A stretch of DNA of 64,000 bases from Isoetes taiwanensis. Taxonomy: Eukaryota; Streptophyta; Lycopodiopsida; Isoetales; Isoetaceae. The notes below the pieces were generated by a model. The model worked only from the letters and a program-made list of their open reading frames with translations, was not told where the DNA came from and made no database searches. The DNA lies in contig JAJEKV010000006.1 of assembly GCA_021234155.1 (NCBI GenBank), positions 29,296,327 to 29,360,326 on the forward strand, read 5' to 3'. Positions 56,403 through 64,000 of this stretch are shown one piece after another; positions within the stretch are counted from its first letter, which is position 1, and each line of letters opens with the position of its first letter. The translations under genes and the position numbers were made by a program.

Positions 56403-57178
56403 AACTTCCTCATAAAAAAATCACATCCCTGCTTATTACTATGGCCTTGTCATTTGGAATGAATATCCTATATTCCTTTGATTCTTCATCATATCCCACT
56501 AGAAATCCCATTTGACCCTTGTCATCCAGTTTTTTTCTTAGTTCAGTAGGAACATGAGCAATTGCTAAGCAACCATAGTCTCTAAGCATACTGAAGTTTA
56601 TTTTTTCATGAGAGCCTGACCACATTAATTCTGGCACATTACTTGTTGAGGGTAACTTATTCTCAGATAAAATGGCGCTTTTAATGCTTCCTCCCAAAGG
56701 TAGTTTGGTAGCCCCGAATGCTTGATCATGGATCTTATGGCATCCAATATGGTTCTATTTTTCATTCTGCAATTCCATTACATTTGGGGTGTACTGCATG
56801 TCATTTGTCTTTTAATTCCATTAGCTACACAAAAAAACTTGAATTTTGTGGAGAGAAACTCTCCTCCTCTGTTAGATCTCACACATTTAATTTGCTTATC
56901 AGTTTCTCTTTCAACTTCCTTCACATACCGTTTGAATGCAACAAATGCTTGTGACTTCTTCTCAAGGCAGTATACTTTGCATTTGCTGCTATAATCATCT
57001 ATAAAAGAGATAAAATATCTCTTATTTGTTCTCCCTCTTACATTAAGGGGTCCACATAGATCAGTGTGTACAAGATCAAGAATTCCATTTGATCTTTTAC
57101 TTGATTTTGTAAAAGGAAGTCTATTAATTTTCCCAAGCAGACACCCTTCACAAATAAACCTTTGATTCCCTGTTTCCT

Positions 57179-57300
57179 TGTTACGCACTAGCATCTCTAG
57201 TGATAACCAACACACCAAAAGGGCGGATCCTTCAAGGAAATCGTTATCCAATGGGCCCCAACCTTTCCAGGCTTTATCCCATACCCCACAGACCATATCA
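57179..57300 (-). repeat. TRIM LTR (3' LTR on minus strand)
   Basis: 122 bp, TG...CA ends, identical to 57391-57512. The adjacent purine tract is on its right side. Confidence 0.95.
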
Positions 57301-57390
57301 ATTCCTCCCCCTCCTCGAGATGCTTGCCCTCAAGCATGTGGAACACACCAATGTTGCCACGAGGAATTGAACCTTGGCTCTGATACCAAA

Positions 57391-57512
57391 TGTTACGCAC
57401 TAGCATCTCTAGTGATAACCAACACACCAAAAGGGCGGATCCTTCAAGGAAATCGTTATCCAATGGGCCCCAACCTTTCCAGGCTTTATCCCATACCCCA
57501 CAGACCATATCA
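57391..57512 (-). repeat. TRIM LTR (5' LTR on minus strand)
   Basis: 122 bp, identical to the other LTR. The PBS lies two bases inside it. Confidence 0.95.
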
Positions 57513-57841
57513 TTCCTTGTAATCCAGCCACCCTTTTTTACACAAATATTTAATGTTATTGCAATGGTTATGGGCCACTGTTGTCCTTATTTCAAACATT
57601 TGTCATTTTGTATGCTATTCATTTGAAATAAAATCCCAACTCGTTTGGCAAAAAATTTCAATTCATTTCCAAGGAAAATAGTACAGGCTTTAGCGTCAAA
57701 AGTGACTCTATAACCCAAGTCAACAAGTTGACTGACAGAAATAAGATTCTTTATAAGTATTGGAACACATAGAACATTTTCAATGTCTATTATTTTTCCT
57801 TGAAGGTCAACTAGCTGCAACAATCCGTTTCCTTCAATTGT

Positions 57842-58848
57842 TTAAAGTTCTCCATTTCCTACTTGGATATTCTTGGCATAAGATCCTTCTAGATTCTTGA
57901 GCAGATCAGAGTTTTGGACTACTGATCTCTCAGCTCCACTATCAACTACAAGCACATTAGATTTAGAATTAGCTTCCTTTCTACAAGAGATAGATAAAGC
58001 ACATTGTACCTCTTCTTCATCTTCAGTTTCATCTTTTTCTTTCTTTTCTATCTCAGTTGCCACAAAGGTTCCAGCAGAATCTTTTTCTCCTCGACCTGAG
58101 TTTGCATTTCTAGTTCCCCTTCGATTTGAACTTCCTCTCCCTTTCCCATAGTCTTTGGGTGTTGGGCATTTTGCGGCTGAATGTCCTTTTCCTCCACAAT
58201 TAAAGCAGTTAAACTCTTTGTTTAATTTTGGACAAGCATTTTTGTAATGTCCAGGCTCATGACAGTAAAAGCAATTATCATTATTCATTTTGCCAGCAAA
58301 AAGAAATTTCTGCAGATTCATCATCATCATTTTTAAGCATTTTCTTTTGTTCTGCCTCAGTTCTTATAATATTTTTTGCCTCCTTCCTAGTCTTTGCCAT
58401 ATTTCTAATGAACATGGCAAGTTGTTCATTTTCACTAACAGACCTAGCAATGGCTAAGACTTGGTATCTTTCTGTTAGATTTACTCCTGCACCATTTAAG
58501 TCTGCCACTATATTGTCAAAGCTATTAAAGAATTCTGAAACATCATTTTCTTCTTTTAACTTTAACTTCCTTAGCTCATTTTCAAGGAGATCAATCTGAG
58601 AGGAACTTTTCTCTTCATAGTGTTTAAGCAAGAACATCCATATTTCTCTAGCACTTTTGTTTCTAAGCTTCAACCTTATTGTAGCACTAACCTTGCAAGT
58701 AATAATACCTTGAGCATGGATCAACCAGATCCCATAGTTCTTCTACCTCCAAAATATGCTTAATAGCATCCTTCCACACCTGAAATCCAGGTCCTCCTTT
58801 GTACACTTCTACAGTGCTCAAGAGGCTTGCTCCAAAACGACTTGACAT
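57842..58848 (-). pseudogene. Copia C gag and protease
   Basis: Gag begins MSSRFGASLLSTVEVYKG and includes WMFLLKHYEEKSSSQIDLLE. It ends in two CCHC knuckles, CFYCHEPGHYKNAC and CFNCGGKGHSAAKC (about 58260-58165). Protease follows with VLVVDSGAERSVV (DSGA, about 57945). Frame breaks occur near 58725 and 58290. Two knuckles are more than most copia gags carry. Confidence 0.88.
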
Positions 58849-59234
58849 GATTAAATCACAAATAGCTCAAACCCGAGCACTCAAAATAACTCCATTTCGA
58901 CTTCATTACAGTCGGATTTTCTCGCTCTGCTCTGCCATTTAACCACATAATCCGTCGGTGTAGGCATAGATTCATGAGCTCGGCAAGCCGTAATCTCTGG
59001 TCTTGCTATTTTCAATTTTCTTCACATAAATATCCCACATGCACATGTTCATTTTCACGACCCCGACCATTGGATTAGAATGTTACATAATAACAATTTT
59101 CTACTTACCTTATGAGACTTGGAACCTTAAGTTAACCCTAATAAAAACGTTACGCAACAATCTCCTTTGTCACGTATGGATCGATGACCATGTTGTTCTG
59201 CAACCTTCTCTTTGTCAACATATGTGATGAACTT

Positions 59235-59960
59235 CTTATTTTCTAACACCTTGTCCACCCTGGCCGGCCATAAGAAGCTTCCTTATCGCACTTTCACATA
59301 TGTGCTTGTGCGCGGGACTTCGCTCTTACTGCCTTGGGACAGGACATAGCATCGTGGATGAGCATGAAGTTCCTAGTGGTAGCCCCTTTGGCTACTGCTT
59401 ATCCACCAGAGGTTGCTTCCCTTGCAGCCACCACAGTTGATCCAAGGGTTACTCTACTGCGCCATCGGCAGCCACCACCACCTCCTACACCGATGGATCA
59501 AGGTGTCGGGCCTAGTTCCTAAATGTACATATGTGGAATTGCAAAGTATGGCCTTTGGCCACTACAATATATGTATTATCGTATCGGCAATCTTGATGCC
59601 TTTTTTTAATACAAAAATTTGTTCTTCCTATATTACTTGTCTCTCCTCTTGAGGACTTTGAAGTATAAGGAATGATTTATGAATTGCGGGTTGTTGCAGG
59701 ACTGGAAGTGCCATACGATGCCATAAAAGGATGTGAAATTGTCAAGATCTCTGCGACAAAGCTTTCCAAAACCTGCAACTCAAGATGCGACGAGGATGGT
59801 CATACTGGAACTGCACCAAAGATGAAGCGTTCATGGATGCCGATGATCACCTCTGGGAGTTATACTACGCGATGCGCGACCTCTTTAATCTCTAGTCATC
59901 AGCCCGATCTTCGAGTATCAGGATGCTATAATCCAGACTTGGGCCAGATATAAACTAGTC
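59235..59960 (+). pseudogene. Gypsy 3 extra upstream ORF (C-terminal part)
   Basis: Matches gypsy 1 at LAGHKKLPYRTFTYVLV, then EVASLAATTVDPRVTLLRH, then PPPPPTPMDQG. In another frame it has EAFMDADDHLWELYYAMRD. Conservation of these blocks in two degraded copies on opposite strands supports an ancestral coding function before gag. Confidence 0.7.
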
Positions 59961-60189
59961 TGTGCAGTGAGGAAGAGCATCCGCTATTCGATCCTCTATC
60001 CCCTTACAATACCCTAGACCAATCCTTTTGTTAACACCACTTGTACAAATGAAATTTCCAGTTATGTTGTTTGTCTCGGCATTACGCCAATTGTAATCTT
60101 ATCTTCTTCATAATATCAAGTACTTTCTTCGCAATGCTCTCGTCATAGCTATCTGGCATGATGTGCTTATCTCAATTTCATTTGTATCT

Positions 60190-61470
60190 TAGACGGTGCA
60201 CGTCCTCCGCCGTGGGCGACACCCGTGCAACCGGGTCGACTTACACCCGAATAGGAGCTCACCCTTATGAAGCGTCAGCTTACTGAGCTCCAAGCATACG
60301 TGTTACAAACCAACCCACCATTGGTACCACAGGAATATGGGCCTGAGGTTCCCGTTCCACCAAACCAACAATAAACGCCGCTCGTACCACCACCTGCTCC
60401 AGTTAAGCACCTCTTGGGCATTTTTAAAGCGCATAAGAAGCATTATAGGTGGATTACCAACGCTCACCATACCTCTTATACTGAGTCGTTCGAAGCGTGT
60501 ACGCAGCAGCTCATCTTCAGATGCCAGATTCGAGTCTTCTGACTCGTCCGACTCTTCTGAGTCCGAGGCTGACCATGCTAAAGCCAAGAAAAAGGATTAT
60601 CAAAAGACTGTGGATTCTGCCATCACTAGTATCTGGAAGAACCGTAAGTTGGTGCAGTTCTCAGAAAAAACCAGGTCAGGATTGGATGTTCAATCTTGGT
60701 TAGACGAGATGCAGGAATTCGACAAATCGTATGGTATGACCGAAAAGGATATTGGAAGGTTGCCACCACAAATCTTATAGGGTCTGCCCGTATATGGTGG
60801 AAGAACTATGCCTGCTCCCAGGGGTTGACGAGGGGAAGGTGCCGCTATAAGATTTTTGCTAAAGCCCTTCAAGTCTCATTACGTTCCCAGGGCTCAACAC
60901 TGTCAGCAGATTCAGACATTTTATCGCCTGGAGCAAAAGAACATGTCCGTCTAAACCTACACAGATGAGTTCATGAGGTTGCGTTTGTACATCCCAGAGA
61001 TAAATGAGCGCAGAGCAGTTGAGGAATACATTGAGGGGTTATCCCCTACCTTGAGGAAGACGGTCCGAGCAATAAACCCTAAAACAATAGCAGAAGCAGA
61101 GCCTAAAGCTCTTAGCCTAGAGGAGGACGCTCCTAAGTATCAGCCGCCGTTACCCTCTTCTTTTGGTCAGAATAGGGGTTATGCACCTTACCCAGGGGAC
61201 GTTCATCTAGCACGGGGCCTCCCGCCTCGACTGGATATCAAAGGCCAGAGAAGAAAGTCTCCTTTACAATACCAGACAAGTCCACCAATGCTACCGGAGC
61301 TTTCAGAGACATTCTCCAGGCCATTCCCAAGGAGGCTCGTGACCAGTTATATAGGGACAAGGCTTGTTATCGGTGCTTTCGCCCGGGACACTGTATGCAG
61401 GATTGCCCCTATATCATACAGACTGTGCAGGCTGCCCTTGCCGAAGTGGATTGGGAAGGTGCGGGTAACC
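60190..61470 (+). pseudogene. Gypsy 3 gag
   Basis: Starts near the shared GTGGGCGACACC block (60215) and includes SAITSIWKNRKLVQFSEKTRS and WLDEMQEFDKSYGMTEKDIG (60610-60750). RLRLYIPEINERRAVEEYIE follows (about 60977). One zinc knuckle, CYRCFRPGHCMQDC, lies near 61367-61408. Frame breaks occur near 60780, 60960 and 61300. Confidence 0.88.
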
Positions 61471-62255
61471 CAAATGATCCAAATAATGTTGCTGATGAAG
61501 ATGCGTCTGACTATATACAAGGTGAGTCTCATATTTATGCTGCAATTGAAATGGGCCAAGCCAATCATCAACCTTCTGCCATTTCCACCGTTGGCCAAGT
61601 AGACTGTAAGCCCTTCATTATCCTCATAGATAACGGCATCACGCACAATTTTGCTTCCCCTAGAATGGCAGAAGCTTTGCAACTTACTCTCTTGAAATCA
61701 AAGCCACATCCAGTTACGTTCGCTAGTGGGGTCGTGCGCCACACACGGGGTCGACGCATTAACTTGAACATTCAGCTGCCAGGAGCACCCGTTGCTTTAG
61801 GAGCTGAGATAATGGATATTGGTCGCTATGATCTCATTGTGGGGATGGAATTCCTGGCTGCTGCAAAGGCCAACATTGATTGTGAAAAGCGAGAAGTTAC
61901 CTTCAACGCAGCCAATGGAGTTCGAGTGACCATAGCAGGTAAATCGGTTGTTCCCATTATGCAATGTATCTCATTACGCCAGTTCCATAGAGCTATCAAA
62001 AAGTTTCAGGTTTTTGAAATGATTCGACTTGCTTCCGTAGAAGCCAAGTCTAAACAAGATGAAGTTCTTGATAGCTTGCCTCCAGCAATATCAATTGTTC
62101 TTCGGGAATACCATGACCTTTTCCCGGAAGAAATTCATCGGTTGCCACCCTTTAGAGGTGTGGAATGTGAAATTACCTTGGAACCAGGCACCAAACCCAC
62201 CAACAAGGCTCCATATCGAATGAGTACTCCTGAATTAACAGAACTTAAGAAGTAG
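61395..62255 (+). pseudogene. Gypsy 3 protease and start of RT (286-codon open stretch)
   Basis: Reads through IQTVQAALAEVDWEG to VDCKPFIILIDNGITHNFAS, where the usual DTG reads DNG. It continues to GAEIMDIGRYDLIVGMEFLA, then the RT linker and EITLEPGTKPTNKAPYRMS. A stop at 62253 separates it from the rest of RT. The Thr-to-Asn change next to the catalytic Asp would be expected to impair protease. Confidence 0.88.
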
Positions 62256-63145
62256 TTACAAGAACTTCTTAGATTGGGCTTCATTCGACCTAGTGTGTCA
62301 CCTTTTGGGGCCACGATACTCTTTGTGAAGAAGAAGGATGGCACCTTGAGAATGTACATAGATTACCGCCAACTGAATAAGCACACTATTAAGAATCGGT
62401 ATGCCTTACCGCGTGCTGACGATCTAATGGACCAGTTGCAAGGGGCTAAATATTTTACGAAGATTGGCCTTCGTTTGGGATATCACCAGATACGAATTAA
62501 GGAGGATGACATTCACAAGTCTGCTTTTCGGACACATTATGGGGTATTATGAGTTCACTATGATGCCATTTGGCCTGACCAATGCCCCGGTCACCTTCAT
62601 GAGGCTGATGAATGATGATTTTGTCATCGTATTCTTTAATGATATCCTCATATACAGTAAGACCTTAGAGGACCATGAGCGGCATCTTCGGTTGGCCTTG
62701 CAGAAACTCAGACGCCGCCAACTGTATGCCAAGTTCTCCAAGTGTCGGTTCGCAACCACCAAGGTTGATTACCTGGACATATTGTGTCTGCGGAAGGGAT
62801 AGCCAGAGATCCAGCTAAGATTGAAGCAGTAAAGGATTGGCCAATCCCAACCAATGTGTCGGAAGTTCGCAGCTTTCTAGGCTTGGCCGGCTATTACCGA
62901 AAGTTTGTCAAAGACTTTGCCAAGCTCGCCGCGCCCTTGACGGACCTAACCAAGCATGAAAAAGTTAAGGATTGGATGGCACATTGGCAAGACAAGGTTG
63001 AAGCCGGATTTCAGTCGTTGAAAGATACTTTGACAATGGCCCCAGTCCTCACCTTGCGAGAGCCGCAGAAGGATAAGTGGGTTGCCACGGATGCTAGTAA
63101 AATAGCTACCGATGGCGTGTTGATGCAGGAAGGTCGGGTCATCGC
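62256..63145 (+). pseudogene. Gypsy 3 reverse transcriptase and RNase H start
   Basis: [59 protein letters not shown], then [20 protein letters not shown]. The first catalytic Asp of the FxDD motif is Asn (62632-62646). [20 protein letters not shown] and [20 protein letters not shown] follow. Frame breaks occur near 62540 and 62790. The RNase H is cut at 63145. Confidence 0.88.
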
Positions 63146-63780
63146 GTTTCATTTCTTTTTTCCCATCTTTTTTAGCTGCCATATTTCCTCCTTTCCCCTT
63201 TCTCTATTCCCCTTTTTCTTTTCTCTTTTCCCATGCTTTTTTTTCCCTTTCCTCACCCTTTCCCTCTTTCATTTTTTCCCGTGCCTTTTTCCCCTTCTTT
63301 TCTGTTTCCATTTCCCTTTTTCTTGTGCCTTTTTTCCCTTCTCTTTTTTCCTTTCCATCTCCCTTTTCCTTTTTTCTTTCCCTTTCTATTTTCCATGCTC
63401 TTTTTCCCTTCTCTCTACCATTTTTCACTTCCCCCTTTTTCCCTTCCCTTTTCCTCTTTTCCTCTTTTCCTTTCCCTTTTATCCCTTTTTCCCTAGGCGT
63501 TTACCTTTTCAATGCCCTCGTTGTTATTTGCCTTTTTTCCCTTCATTTTGGTGGAAGCCTCCCTCCCCTTTTCTTTAAAATCTCTTCTTCTTCTTCTTCT
63601 TCTTATTCTTTCCGTTTCCCATGCTATTTTTTCCCTTCCTCACTCTTTCCCTCTTCCTCTTTTTCCCATGCCCTTTTTCCTAGCCTTTTCCCCTTTCCCT
63701 CTTCCCCTTTTCCTCGTGCCTTTTTACCCTTCATTTTTTCCCTTTCGTCCTCCATTTTCCTTTTCCCTTTCCCCTTAAGA
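63146..63780. repeat. Polypyrimidine tract (~635 bp C/T-rich)
   Basis: Almost uninterrupted T/C on the plus strand: irregular TTTCCC units, with a (CTT)n run near 63583-63605. Open stretches across it are low-complexity Phe/Pro/Leu/Ser artefacts. It starts exactly where gypsy 3 RNase H ends. Such tracts can form triplex DNA. Confidence 0.93.
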
Positions 63781-64000
63781 GATCAAAGCGATGACCAATC
63801 ACGGTGGCGTGGAAATCTTGGCCTTCACATGCAATCTGATGATTTTAACCATCCAAATTAGAGCGTGGACCATTACATACTTACACTATAACATTATAAT
63901 ATAAGATGAATAAATAAGAGCAACATAAGATTAGATGGGAGAAGGGCCATCTCTGGTCCTCTGCTTACATGATCACATGACATTATCCCCTTGGTTAATA
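63781..64000. other. Right edge, unrecognised
   Basis: Ordinary sequence without a recognised gene or repeat. It is not the continuation of gypsy 3 RNase H as far as I can read. Confidence 0.5.

Larger units (their letters stand above)
57179..57512 (-). mobile_element. Intact TRIM (miniature LTR retrotransposon), 334 bp
   Basis: Two 122-bp LTRs (57179-57300 and 57391-57512), identical by eye, flank a 90-bp internal part. On the minus strand the internal part starts with a PBS (TGGTATCAGAGCC, 57376-57388) and ends with a purine tract (57301-57319). LTRs end in TG...CA. The 5-bp target duplication TTCCT lies at 57174-57178 and 57513-57517. It encodes no protein and must be mobilised in trans. 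It sits in the integrase gene of copia C and is recent. Confidence 0.96.
56410..57830 (-). pseudogene. Copia C integrase (split by TRIM)
   Basis: Pre-integrase part ENVLCVPILIKNLISVSQL (about 57770). After the TRIM come FICEGCLLGKINRLPF, then GILDLVHTDLCGPL (first Asp), YFISFIDDYSS and VRSNRGGEFLS. The second catalytic Asp of the usual RSDRGGEF reads Asn here. The C-terminal part contains KINFSMLRDYGCLAIAHVP and MGFLVGYDEESKEYRIF. Even without the TRIM, the substitution would abolish integration. Confidence 0.88.
55330..58848 (-). mobile_element. Ty1/copia fragment (copia C): gag, protease, integrase, partial RT
   Basis: Minus-strand copia element starting at gag ATG (58848). It runs through gag, protease, integrase and the first two thirds of RT, and is lost near 55330. 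RNase H and the 3' LTR are missing. The upstream sequence (58849-59040) has no clear LTR or PBS. The integrase part is interrupted by a TRIM insertion. Confidence 0.9.
59235..63145 (+). mobile_element. Ty3/gypsy element (gypsy 3), same family as gypsy 1, truncated
   Basis: Plus-strand member of the gypsy 1 family. It begins within the extra upstream ORF (LAGHKKLPYRTFTYVLV, about 59260) and runs through gag, protease, RT and the start of RNase H. It stops at 63145 inside the sequence GRVIAF, where a polypyrimidine tract begins. The integrase, chromodomain and both LTRs are absent from the window. Confidence 0.92.

Noticed and set aside
63146-63861. Long open reading frames across the C/T-rich tract
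   Set aside because: They encode only Phe/Pro/Ser/Leu low-complexity sequence forced by base composition; there is no start context or domain.

Overview
The window looks like nuclear DNA of a land plant with a large, repeat-rich genome. The evidence is Ty1/copia and Ty3/gypsy elements whose primer-binding sites match plant initiator tRNA-Met, two LINE families, fragments of plastid and mitochondrial tRNA/rRNA regions, and one spliced host gene with GT-AG introns. The organellar fragments are divergent from seed-plant versions and carry C where the usual tRNA has T. That points, as inference only, to a non-seed vascular plant such as a lycophyte or fern. There is no bacterial operon structure, no CRISPR array and no complete RNA gene.

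Layout. 1-21420: two direct copies of one composite segment (1-9582 and 10423-21420) separated by 840 bp. Each copy has, in order, an AT-rich flank, three units of a C-rich ~107-bp repeat, a GC-rich LINE on the plus strand (LINE A), a mosaic of organellar sequence (trnK-like, trnP-like, trnA 3' exon, spacer and 5' end of 23S), and a second LINE on the minus strand (LINE B). Copy 1 has lost about 1.5 kb, including the LINE A endonuclease. 21421-25435: mostly unrecognised sequence, a degenerate A-rich minisatellite, and a Psq-type helix-turn-helix fragment cut by an LTR. 25436-37928: a decayed Ty3/gypsy element with a chromodomain, on the minus strand. It has a complete 1526-bp 3' LTR, a rearranged 5' LTR, an extra ORF before gag, and a histone H3-like coding block in its leader. 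37929-39835: an unrelated gypsy fragment on the plus strand (RT, RNase H, integrase N-terminus).

41167-49597 holds the only clear host gene, on the minus strand. I can build nine exons, including a 23-nt micro-exon. All junctions are GT-AG and in phase; the one problem is a frame break inside exon 1. Introns 4 and 6 contain complementary halves of Ty1/copia sequence. 50120-51530 has a ~470-bp direct repeat and weak exon candidates. 55330-58848 is a Ty1/copia fragment on the minus strand, split by an intact 334-bp TRIM element with identical 122-bp LTRs and a 5-bp target duplication. 59235-63145 is a second copy of the chromodomain gypsy family on the plus strand; it ends in a ~635-bp polypyrimidine tract.

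Most protein-like content is decayed retroelement. Many breaks in the GC-rich parts (LINE A, the H3-like block) are 1-4 nt indels at C/G runs, while flanking AT-rich sequence is nearly identical between copies. Some of the apparent frameshifts may therefore be assembly consensus errors.
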